NCBI RefSeq assembly: GCF_900475275.1
Contig: NZ_LS483364.1
Location: 1,178,001 to 1,242,000 of the forward strand
Length of the DNA: 64,000 nucleotides
Direction: 5' to 3'
Source: Streptococcus sanguinis
Lineage (GTDB): Bacteria > Bacillota > Bacilli > Lactobacillales > Streptococcaceae
Shown: piece after piece, positions 28,138-35,593 of the stretch
How positions within the stretch are numbered: position 1 is the stretch's first letter
How the letters are laid out: every line of letters starts with the position of its first letter
Notes under the pieces: model-generated
Told to the model about the DNA's origin: nothing
Database searches by the model: none
Seen by the model: only the letters and a program-made list of their open reading frames with translations
Translations under genes and position numbers: made by a program

Positions 28138-28161
28138 ATTCATTTATCATTATAAATGAAT
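28138..28161. promoter_or_regulatory. 10-4-10 palindrome over the ccdA copy 1 promoter
   Basis: ATTCATTTAT and ATAAATGAAT form perfect arms around a CATT loop. The repeat covers the likely -10 TATAAT (28149-28154), with a TTGTGA (28174-28179) 19 bases away. It looks like an operator. Half of it resembles a PerR/Fur box but the other half does not. Confidence 0.5.
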
Positions 28162-28273
28162 CTTATGGATTTTTCACAAATCCGCTACGGTAATTTTCTG
28201 GTAAACATAATGTGACTAGGAAAATAGAAAAATTCGCTTGATGAACAGCAAAACTAGTGCATTTTTTTCAAAC

Positions 28274-28304
28274 AGTAAAAAGCTGGAGAAAATTCTACCG
28301 GCTT
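28274..28304 (-). terminator. Likely terminator after the YesM-type kinase
   Basis: AAGCCGG and CCAGCTT pair with one mismatch around an A/T-rich loop, followed by TTTT on the minus strand. Confidence 0.45.
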
Positions 28305-28327
28305 GAATATTTTAAAACTTAATAGAC

Positions 28328-30031
28328 CTAATCATCTGTAACTAGCGGTAAATAAAGACTAATCCGAGTGAATTTATCTGGTTCAGAATCGATTTCCATA
28401 TGGTAGTCGTCTCCGAACTGCAATCTTAAGCGTTGATCAACATTTTTCAGACCGACACCACCTAAGCGAGGGAGAGTCATATCCGTAGAGTCGCGGAGTT
28501 CAAAACCACGGCCGTTATCATGGATAGACAATATCAGCTGCTCCTCTTTTGCTGCCGCAGTAACACGAATCATGCCCTGTCTGTTAATTTCCTTGATTCC
28601 ATGGTAGATGGCATTTTCAACCAAAGGCTGAAGTACCAGCTTGGGTAGTTTATAATCAGCTAGAGATTCATCCTCTTCAATCTCATATTGGAGCTTGTCA
28701 CCATAGCGCTGCTTCTGGATAAAAAGATACTGACGAACGTGGTCAATCTCATCTTTGAGAGAAATCTGTTCATGCCCTTGATTGAGTGCCAAGCGGAAAT
28801 ATTGAGCGAGTGATTTTGTTACCTCAACAACACGTTTGCTGTCATTAAACTCAGCCATCCAGACAATCGTATCCAAGGTATTATAAAGGAAATGGGGGTT
28901 GATTTGAGCTGAGAGAGCTCGGAGCTCATAGCGGCGGACATTTTGTTCTTCAGTCTTAACAGCTTCCATTAGCTGTTCGATTTGATCCAGCATTTTATTG
29001 AACTGCTGAGCCAAGTCAACCAACTCTGGAGAACCTTTAGCTTCTGCTCGCAGATTTGAGTCACCTGCCCCAATCTTCAGAATGACAGCCTGCAGATTCT
29101 GAAGAGGCTTAATCCACAAACGCAGAACAAACCAAATACCAGTCAAGCACAGCAGAAGTGCTAAAACACCCATTCCCACAAAAGAATAAAGCATCTGTGA
29201 CTGAAGCATCTGTAATTGCTCTAATGAGGCGACGCCAATTAAAGTCCAATCACTATCTGGAATGTCAATCTGATAGACAAATGCCTGCTTCTGGTCTGCG
29301 TAACCATCCTTGACCGAGATATAGGACTGCATAGCTTTCATTTCCTGACTGGAGGAGTAAACACTTTTCTTAGGATGATAGACAAATTCATGCTGGCTAT
29401 TGACAATAAAACTAAAGCCCTTCTTTCCTAGCTGAAGCCGATCCAAATAGGCTTTGAGACTATTGTAGCCAATATCCAAACGTAAAACACCGAGATTCTG
29501 CCCTGCTTCATCCACTACTTCCTGAGTGACTGAAATAACCCACTTCTCCTTCTCTGATGATAGAGATTCCTTGCGAGCAGGGGTCAAGACAGGCATGGCT
29601 TTGGTATGAACAGCTTCCTGATACCATTTTTCATTCATCATATCAGAGGAAGTCTGCATACTGATTTGAGAATCTGTCGAGACCACGCGCCCGTCCTTGG
29701 TAACCAATACTGCCGACACCAAATCCGGATCTGTCTCAATAATGGTTTTCATCAAAGCCTGTACTGACGTTTCGCTGCTTTCTTGATTCTGAGCAAACTT
29801 CCGAATCGTTTCTTCCTTGCTCAGTGTGGAGGTGGTTTGTTTTAATTTTTGCAAATAAGAAGCAATGAACTGCCCGCTTTGCTCCATACTATTGCGCGTC
29901 GTCCGCTCTGTCAGCTGCCGAATAGTCCCCGAGCTAGTCTGATAGTAAAGACTCCCAACAAATCCCAAGAGTAAAAGAACCAGCAGAAAAATATAGACAA
30001 TCAACTGGATAAGAAGCGGATATCGTTTCAT
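28328..30031 (-). CDS. YesM-type sensor histidine kinase (TCS09-like)
   Basis: A 567-residue membrane kinase with one N-terminal helix, a large extracellular sensor of Cache type (about 35-275), a second helix, a HAMP domain and the His_kinase/HATPase pair. The phospho-acceptor motif is QINPHFLYNTLD. It overlaps its response regulator by four bases (ATGA). The pair follows ccdA-thioredoxin-msrAB, as TCS09 does in pneumococcus as I recall it. The ligand is unknown. Confidence 0.9.
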   Translation of the reverse strand: MKRYPLLIQLIVYIFLLVLLLLGFVGSLYYQTSSGTIRQLTERTTRNSMEQSGQFIASYLQKLKQTTSTLSKEETIRKFAQNQESSETSVQALMKTIIETDPDLVSAVLVTKDGRVVSTDSQISMQTSSDMMNEKWYQEAVHTKAMPVLTPARKESLSSEKEKWVISVTQEVVDEAGQNLGVLRLDIGYNSLKAYLDRLQLGKKGFSFIVNSQHEFVYHPKKSVYSSSQEMKAMQSYISVKDGYADQKQAFVYQIDIPDSDWTLIGVASLEQLQMLQSQMLYSFVGMGVLALLLCLTGIWFVLRLWIKPLQNLQAVILKIGAGDSNLRAEAKGSPELVDLAQQFNKMLDQIEQLMEAVKTEEQNVRRYELRALSAQINPHFLYNTLDTIVWMAEFNDSKRVVEVTKSLAQYFRLALNQGHEQISLKDEIDHVRQYLFIQKQRYGDKLQYEIEEDESLADYKLPKLVLQPLVENAIYHGIKEINRQGMIRVTAAAKEEQLILSIHDNGRGFELRDSTDMTLPRLGGVGLKNVDQRLRLQFGDDYHMEIDSEPDKFTRISLYLPLVTDD

Positions 30032-30762
30032 TTCCCCTCTCCTTTTTTAAACTGCCGAGGTGTCAGCCCAACCACCTGCTTGAAGCGCTGAGAAAAATAG
30101 TTCATATCTTCAAAACCTACCTGCTCTGCTATTTCATAAATCTTCAAATCTGTAGTCAGGAGTAAGAGTTTTGCTTTTTTCATCCGCTCTTGGATCAGAT
30201 AATCTTGAAAGGGCAAGCCTAGTTCTTTTTTGATAAGAACACTTAGGTAGGACGGACTAAACCCTAATTGGAAAGCCAAACTTTTCAGGCTTAATTCTGA
30301 ATCAGCTAGACGCGCATGAATCGCCTCTTCCAACTCAGAGCGCTGCCCCTGATCGACCAAGTTTTGAATCTGGGCTTTTTTGCGTTCTTTATCAAGCTTG
30401 GTCTGCACCTTGGCCAACATTTCCTCAACATTATCTTTGGAAAATGGCTTGAGAAGATAGTCATCTGCGCCTAGTTTAATGGCGGTCCGAGCATAGTCAA
30501 AATCATCATAGCCCGTCAGAAAAACGATATGGCACTTAGGAGCCTGGTCCCTGACTAGCTTGGCCAGTTCGAGGCCGTTCATCTGTGGCATGTTGATGTC
30601 GGTCAGCAGGATATCAGCAGGATTTTCCTGAAATTTCTGCCAAGCTTCTCTTCCATTTTCAGCCTGGGCAATGACTTGCATGCCAAACTGTTCATAGTCT
30701 ACCAAGGACGCAATCCCCTGTCTTACCAGATACTCATCCTCTACAATCATAATTGAATACAC
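30028..30762 (-). CDS. YesN-type response regulator with AraC output domain
   Basis: Residues 1-120 form a receiver domain (MIVEDE acidic pocket, LTDINMPQ phospho-Asp, LLKPF lysine); the last ~100 residues are an AraC helix-turn-helix domain (GFEDMNYFSQRFKQVVGLTP). I choose GTG 30762 because AAGGAG lies 9 bases upstream; the start at 30810 would precede the promoter -10. This gives 244 residues. It is expressed with the downstream kinase and probably regulates carbohydrate or colonisation genes, as for TCS09. Confidence 0.9.
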   Translation of the reverse strand: MYSIMIVEDEYLVRQGIASLVDYEQFGMQVIAQAENGREAWQKFQENPADILLTDINMPQMNGLELAKLVRDQAPKCHIVFLTGYDDFDYARTAIKLGADDYLLKPFSKDNVEEMLAKVQTKLDKERKKAQIQNLVDQGQRSELEEAIHARLADSELSLKSLAFQLGFSPSYLSVLIKKELGLPFQDYLIQERMKKAKLLLLTTDLKIYEIAEQVGFEDMNYFSQRFKQVVGLTPRQFKKGEGK

Positions 30763-30792
30763 CAGATTCAACTCCTTATTTTTACTGGATTT

Positions 30793-30801
30793 ATTATAGC
30801 A
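30793..30801 (-). promoter_or_regulatory. Extended -10 promoter of the YesN-YesM pair
   Basis: TGC-TATAAT with no good -35. It lies inside the gap after msrAB, so the two-component genes can be expressed apart from msrAB. Confidence 0.5.
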
Positions 30802-30821
30802 AATTTTCAATCAAAATGCTC

Positions 30822-31931
30822 TTAAACATAATCCAAAAGATAACCGTAGCCCTTCTCCTCCATTTCAGCTTTGGGAATGAACTTGATTGACAAACTATTA
30901 ATACAATAGCGTAAGCCGCCCTTGTCCTTAGGACCGTCTGTGAAAACATGGCCCAGATGTGAATTTCCAACCCGACTGCGAACTTCTGTTCGAGTCATAT
31001 TGAAGCTCTTATCTTCTTTGTAAGTCGCAACATCTGGACTGATAGGACGTGTGAAACTCGGCCAACCGCAGCCTGAGTCAAACTTATCCTTTGATGAAAA
31101 GAGTGGCTCTCCTGTCACCACATCCACATAGATACCAGCATCGAACTTATCCCAGTAGCGGTTAGAAAAGGCCCGCTCTGTGTCATTCTTTTGTGTGACT
31201 GCGTATTCTTCAGGAGAGAGCTTAGCCTTAATCTCTTCATCGCTAGGCTTAGGATAGCGACTAGCTTCAATAACAGGGTAGGCAGCTTGATTGACATCGA
31301 TATGGCAATATCCATTAGGATTCTTTTTTAGGTAATCCTGATGATAATCTTCTGCCTTGATAAAGTTTTTTAGAGCTTCTTTTTCGACGGCCAAAGGCTT
31401 ATCATATTTCTTAGCAACCTCATCAAAGACCTGGTTAATAGTCTCAAGATCAGCTTCATCCTTATAATAAACACCTGTCCGGTACTGAGTACCCTGATCA
31501 TTTCCCTGCTTGTTTTTAGAAGTTGGATCAATGATGCGGAAATAATGCAGCAGAATTTCTTTGAGAGAGATTTTTTTGGCATTGTAAGTAATGTGAACAG
31601 TCTCAGCGTGACCAGTTTGAGAGACCAATTCATACTTGGTCGTGTCGCCCTTACCATTTGCATAGCCGGACTCAGCATCAATGACACCCGGCACGCGAGA
31701 AAAGTACTCTTCTACTCCCCAGAAACAGCCGCCTGCCAGATAAATCTCCCGCTTATCTTCTTCCTTGACATCTTCTTGCTTTTGTTGGGATACAGCTTCT
31801 GTCTTGCTCATAGAGGCTTTCTTGATCTGCTCAGGAGAAGATTGCTTACCATTACCCACAATCACATAGACCAGTCCAAAGCAGACAAGCAAGCCAAGCA
31901 GAACCAGAAGAATCTTCCATTTTCCTTCCAT
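30822..31931 (-). CDS. msrAB: Membrane-anchored methionine sulfoxide reductase MsrAB
   Basis: Repairs oxidised methionine in surface proteins. One N-terminal helix (about 6-26) anchors it outside. The MsrA domain has catalytic Cys69 in [11 protein letters not shown] and acts on the S epimer. The MsrB domain has Cys343 in RYCINS and a further conserved Cys288 in [11 protein letters not shown] and acts on the R epimer. Reducing power should come from the thioredoxin lipoprotein encoded just upstream and from CcdA. Full-length at 369 residues. Confidence 0.95.
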   Translation of the reverse strand: MEGKWKILLVLLGLLVCFGLVYVIVGNGKQSSPEQIKKASMSKTEAVSQQKQEDVKEEDKREIYLAGGCFWGVEEYFSRVPGVIDAESGYANGKGDTTKYELVSQTGHAETVHITYNAKKISLKEILLHYFRIIDPTSKNKQGNDQGTQYRTGVYYKDEADLETINQVFDEVAKKYDKPLAVEKEALKNFIKAEDYHQDYLKKNPNGYCHIDVNQAAYPVIEASRYPKPSDEEIKAKLSPEEYAVTQKNDTERAFSNRYWDKFDAGIYVDVVTGEPLFSSKDKFDSGCGWPSFTRPISPDVATYKEDKSFNMTRTEVRSRVGNSHLGHVFTDGPKDKGGLRYCINSLSIKFIPKAEMEEKGYGYLLDYV

Positions 31932-31946
31932 GTTTATTGCTCCTTT

Positions 31947-32510
31947 TTACTTGATTTCTTTCAATGTTTTCTCAATATCTTCCTTGCTCATGTAGCCAAT
32001 ATGCGTCTTGGCAAGAGAACCATCACTGCCTACGAAAAGAGCAGATGGATAGGATCGAATACCATATTCTTTCAGCAATTCTCCCTTGGTGTCCATGAGA
32101 ACTGGGAAGTCTTTGTAATCCAAAGACTTGTACCATTCCTTGAAATCATCAGCAGACTTTTCTCCATTAAAAGTCGGAGACACCACCGACAGGACAACAT
32201 AATCTTTTCCTGACTGCTCCTTAGCCAAATCATTAGTATCACCAAGAGTGGATAGACATATAGAGCACCAAGAAGCCCAAAACTTTAGGTATACTTTCTT
32301 GCCTTTGAAATCAGACAGCTTGTAGGTCTTGCCGTCCACTCCTTGCAGACTAAAGTCCTTAGCCATCTTGGTAGATTTCCCAGAATCAGCTTTTGTTTGC
32401 ATATTGCTTTTATCACTTTTAGAAAGTTCCGAGTTCATCTTCTGATTTGAACAGGCTCCCAAAAAGCCGACACAAAGCAGACTGATAGTCAATATTGATA
32501 ACTTCTTCAT
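31947..32510 (-). CDS. Surface thioredoxin lipoprotein (Etrx-like, CSIC active site)
   Basis: Lipobox GFLGAC, a charged linker, then a TlpA/thioredoxin domain with the active site WCSIC. I start at ATG 32510 (MKKLSIL), with AAAGGAA upstream, not at 32528. The protein is 187 residues. It lies 15 bases before msrAB and is the obvious electron donor to it. The CSIC dipeptide differs from the CGPC of the paralogue at 26807, suggesting a different redox potential or partner. Confidence 0.9.
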   Translation of the reverse strand: MKKLSILTISLLCVGFLGACSNQKMNSELSKSDKSNMQTKADSGKSTKMAKDFSLQGVDGKTYKLSDFKGKKVYLKFWASWCSICLSTLGDTNDLAKEQSGKDYVVLSVVSPTFNGEKSADDFKEWYKSLDYKDFPVLMDTKGELLKEYGIRSYPSALFVGSDGSLAKTHIGYMSKEDIEKTLKEIK

Positions 32511-32580
32511 CGTTTTCTTTCCTTTCAAAATAAGGAGAAAGCCGACAAAACTGACGACTTTCTTTCCTATGGTGGAATTC

Positions 32581-32901
32581 TTATTTGTCAGATGACATTT
32601 CGGATGAATCTTTCATGTCATCCTTCATGCTTGAATCGCTTGATTTCATATCATCTTTCATATCAGACTTATTGTCAGACATCATAGAAGAATCCTTCAT
32701 ATCATCCTTTTTCATTTTATCATCAGACATGCTGGAGTCTTTCATATCCTCCTTCTTCATGTCGTCTTTTTTCATATCGTCTTTCTTCATCATACTGCTG
32801 TCATCCGTCTTCTTCATATCAGAATCTGATTTTTGATTAGAGCAGGCAGCTAGGACAAAGATACTAAGTGCAGCGATTGTAAGTGTAGTGATTTTTTTCA
32901 T
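32581..32901 (-). CDS. Met/Lys/Asp-rich MXKDX-repeat lipoprotein
   Basis: A 106-residue lipoprotein with lipobox VLAAC (Cys20). The mature 87 residues are almost only Met, Lys, Asp and Ser in short repeats of the type M-K-K-D-D and M-K-D-S-S, with 16 Met and no aromatic residue. This matches the family known as pentapeptide MXKDX repeat proteins, whose function is not established. It is likely disordered. It sits between ccdA copy 2 and the thioredoxin gene, upstream of msrAB. I infer a methionine sink for oxidants or a metal ligand at the cell surface; neither is proven. Confidence 0.85.
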   Translation of the reverse strand: MKKITTLTIAALSIFVLAACSNQKSDSDMKKTDDSSMMKKDDMKKDDMKKEDMKDSSMSDDKMKKDDMKDSSMMSDNKSDMKDDMKSSDSSMKDDMKDSSEMSSDK

Positions 32902-32928
32902 GATGTGTCTCCTTTAATTATATAATTT

Positions 32929-33639
32929 TTATCCAAATAATGATGCTAAAACGTTTAGATTTCCAAGCATTAGCAAAATTCCCATGAGAATGATGAGTGC
33001 TCCGCCGATTTTCTTAAGCGTTCCCATATAAGGTTTGAGTTTTGCAAAGCGCTTTACTACCCAGCCAGAAGCCATAGCCATAGCTAGAAAAGGAAGGGCT
33101 AATCCCAATGTATAAACCAACATAAGCAAGCCTCCCTGAAGAGCGCCGTTACCGCCAGAAGCTGCAATTGCTAAAACAGAACTCAGAACAGGTCCTACAC
33201 AGGGCGTCCAACCAAAGCTAAAGGTGATACCTAAGAGAAAGGCGTTAAGGAAATCACTTCTTTTACTATTCTTTTTAAGTTGGATGCTCTTTTGCTTTTG
33301 CAGTTGCTGGATATTAATGATTCCCATCTGATGGATTCCCAGTAGAATGACAATCCCACCAAGAACGTAGCGAAACCAAGGGGCATAGAGGACTTGCCCC
33401 AAAGCACCAGCTCCATAGCCCAAAACTAAGAATACAGTTGATAAGCCAGCTATAAAGCAGAGAGTCTTAGCTAGACCATACCAGGAAACGTCTCTTCCCA
33501 TAAACCGAACCGTTTTCGGCTGATCCGAATCCAGCAAAATCCCCACATAGACTGGCATAAGTGGTAAAATACAGGGCGAGAAAAAAGATAGAATCCCCGC
33601 CAGAAAAACAGAAATAAAGAACAAAAAACTTGTTGCCAT
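32929..33639 (-). CDS. ccdA: CcdA-type thiol transporter (copy 2)
   Basis: A six-helix membrane protein of 236 residues with the Cys-Pro segments FFSPCILPLMP and GWTPCVGPVLS. It should pass electrons from cytosolic thioredoxin to the surface thioredoxin encoded two genes downstream, which then recycles MsrAB. It is the first gene of the ccdA-MXKDX-thioredoxin-msrAB operon and lies downstream of the SaeRS/SptRS-like system. Confidence 0.9.
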   Translation of the reverse strand: MATSFLFFISVFLAGILSFFSPCILPLMPVYVGILLDSDQPKTVRFMGRDVSWYGLAKTLCFIAGLSTVFLVLGYGAGALGQVLYAPWFRYVLGGIVILLGIHQMGIINIQQLQKQKSIQLKKNSKRSDFLNAFLLGITFSFGWTPCVGPVLSSVLAIAASGGNGALQGGLLMLVYTLGLALPFLAMAMASGWVVKRFAKLKPYMGTLKKIGGALIILMGILLMLGNLNVLASLFG

Positions 33640-33687
33640 TTCAAAAACCTCTCTATCAATTTCTGACTCTAGTATAAAATAAAAATC

Positions 33688-33712
33688 CCCCTAAAAATAG
33701 GGAGATAGATTT
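33688..33712 (-). terminator. Possible terminator after the SptS-like kinase
   Basis: TCCCTA-TTTT-TAGGGGGA followed by TTTTTAT on the minus strand. It separates the kinase from ccdA copy 2. Confidence 0.5.
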
Positions 33713-33781
33713 GAAAAAACTTGAATTTGATGTTATCTTTGCTAAATCAAGAGTTAAAAATGTTTATCACTTATTGTGGAT

Positions 33782-34816
33782 TTATGTTAAGTTGAGAGTA
33801 AATGTAAAAGTGCTTCCTAGGCCATACTGGCTTTCGACCGTTATTTCCCCACCCAGCTGATGAGCCAACTCACGTGCAATAGCAAGGCCCAGACCATGCC
33901 CACCTGTCTTCATATTTCGAGAAGTTTCCACACGGTAAAGGCGTTTAAAAATCTTATCCAAATTCTCAGGAGAAATACCCCGTCCCTCATCCTTCACACT
34001 GATTGTCAAGATTTGCTCAGTTAACTGAGCCACGATCTCAATTTTAGTCCCAGGGTCGGAGTATTTAAAGGCATTATTTAGCAAGTTGAGCAAAATACGG
34101 GAAAGTTTATCGTAATGGCTCTTAATTTTCGCTGACTCGGGAGACACTTGAATGTAGATATCCCGCTCCTCCCGCTCAATCAATAGTTGAAATTCACTCA
34201 TGACCTCAATCAATAGCTGGTCTAGAAAGACTATTTCAGCTTCTCCATCTGATTCTATTTGAGGCTGGGCATTAAGAGTCAAAATATCCAATTCTTCCAC
34301 CAATTTATTCAAACGCTCTGTCTGACGGCTAATCGTGGTCAAGTAATGAATCTGCTCCTCTTCTTCAATCACTCCATCTAAAATCCCCTCCACAGTCGCC
34401 TGAATAGAGGTAATGGGAGTTTTAATATCGTGAGAAAGCTGGGCAATCATCATTCCTTTTTCTCGTTCACTTTCATCAAGCGACTCAAACGTTTCTTGCA
34501 AATTATGCGACATATCGTTAAAAGCCTGACCCAACTCTTGAAATTCGATAGGGCCCTTGGAGTCAATCTCTGTACTAAAATCCTTGTCAGCAATATTCTG
34601 AGCCTGTTTTTTCAAATGCCGAAGGGAAGAAAATACTGGCGATAAAAGAAAGAGACTGACTGCCGCTCCTATAAAACTAGCAATCAATGTCATTCCAACT
34701 AGGAAATAAATCTCACTTTTTACAATCAACATTCGCTGGACTGCCCAGAAAACGAGTAAAATCGTTAGTAGGCTAGAAATTAGGTACCCTACTAGAATGT
34801 AACTTTTTAATTTCAT
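33782..34816 (-). CDS. sptS: SaeS/SptS-like sensor histidine kinase
   Basis: A 344-residue kinase with two N-terminal helices and almost no extracellular loop, a HAMP domain, HisKA with [12 protein letters not shown] and an HATPase domain ending [19 protein letters not shown]. The small loop and the [12 protein letters not shown] segment resemble S. aureus SaeS and its streptococcal relatives (SptS). The start overlaps the stop of the restored response regulator frame (AATGA). The kinase is intact although the regulator gene is frameshifted. Confidence 0.85.
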   Translation of the reverse strand: MKLKSYILVGYLISSLLTILLVFWAVQRMLIVKSEIYFLVGMTLIASFIGAAVSLFLLSPVFSSLRHLKKQAQNIADKDFSTEIDSKGPIEFQELGQAFNDMSHNLQETFESLDESEREKGMMIAQLSHDIKTPITSIQATVEGILDGVIEEEEQIHYLTTISRQTERLNKLVEELDILTLNAQPQIESDGEAEIVFLDQLLIEVMSEFQLLIEREERDIYIQVSPESAKIKSHYDKLSRILLNLLNNAFKYSDPGTKIEIVAQLTEQILTISVKDEGRGISPENLDKIFKRLYRVETSRNMKTGGHGLGLAIARELAHQLGGEITVESQYGLGSTFTFTLNLT

Positions 34817-35510
34817 TTTCCACCTCGTGATCTTTCCATTTTATACCCAAGACCCCAGACAGTTTTGATGGCAGGAGTGTTTGAACTGGCATACTTGGTC
34901 AATTCCTGTCTCAGAGCATGGATATGAACATTAAGTGTATTGGTATCATCTACGAAGTCTTCCTGCCACACCTTCTCGTAAAGCTCCGTCTTTGAAAAAC
35001 TCTCTCAGGATTACTAGCTAAAATCCAAAGCAGTTCAAAGGACTTCACTGTTAATTCCAACAAACACTCCCCGATACGAGCCTCATGAACCACATGATTC
35101 ATCATCAAGTCACCGAGCTCAATTTGTTCGATCTCACCTCCACGATGAAGTCGGCGCAAAATATTATTGACTCTTAGAACTAGCTCGCGTGGACTAAAAG
35201 GTTTGGCTATAAAATCATCTGCTCCTAAGCTCAACCCGTAAATTTTGTCTTGCTCGCTGGTCTTAGCCGTTGTAAAAAGAAAAGGTTGATCAGGTACTAT
35301 ATACTGAACCTCACTGATAAAGTCATAGCCGTCCATATTTGGCATCATAATATCCGTGATGATCAGGTCAACAGATTTCTTTCTGAAAAGCTCTAATCCC
35401 TCCACGCCATCTCGAGCCACTAAAACTTGGTAGCCAGCCTGCACAAGATAGCGCTTTTTGATATCCAGAATATCAATCTCATCATCAACAAGTAAAATTG
35501 TCTTTCCCAT
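34813..35510 (-). pseudogene. sptR: SaeR/SptR-like response regulator, frameshifted
   Basis: The receiver domain (LLVDDEIDILDIKKRY, DIIMMPN-type Asp loop, ADDFIAKPFSPREL) and the first half of the OmpR-type winged helix read from ATG 35510, with GAGGAG 8 bases upstream. At the T5 run 34995-34999 (minus strand) the frame breaks and stops at 34950. Adding one base there restores [10 protein letters not shown] to [10 protein letters not shown] and a stop overlapping the kinase start, giving 232 residues, the normal length. As it stands the protein lacks its recognition helix. It could be a real loss, a phase-variable tract or a sequencing error. Confidence 0.85.
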
Positions 35511-35531
35511 TGCCAATCTCCTCATAAAAAC

Positions 35532-35559
35532 AGTGTTATACTGGCTTTAGTATAACACT
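35532..35559. repeat. 11-6-11 inverted repeat between the SSURE protein and sptR
   Basis: AGTGTTATACT and AGTATAACACT form perfect arms around a six-base loop, with T5 after it on the minus strand. It could terminate the surface protein transcript or be an operator for sptR; its arms contain -10-like TATACT. Confidence 0.55.
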
Positions 35560-35593
35560 ATTTTTAGTAATTTTTAAATAATTTGAACCTTAC

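Noticed and set aside
28138..28161. PerR box at ccdA copy 1
   Set aside because: Only one half matches TTATAATNATTATAA; kept as an unassigned palindrome.
32585..32836. Plus-strand frame opposite the Met-rich lipoprotein
   Set aside because: It is the mirror of the Met/Lys/Asp repeats, giving Ser/Phe/Ile repeats, with no ribosome site or promoter.
33721..33781. A second SaeR-type box upstream of ccdA copy 2
   Set aside because: TTAAC and TTAGC occur but with wrong spacing and one mismatch; not a credible GTTAA-N6-GTTAA site.
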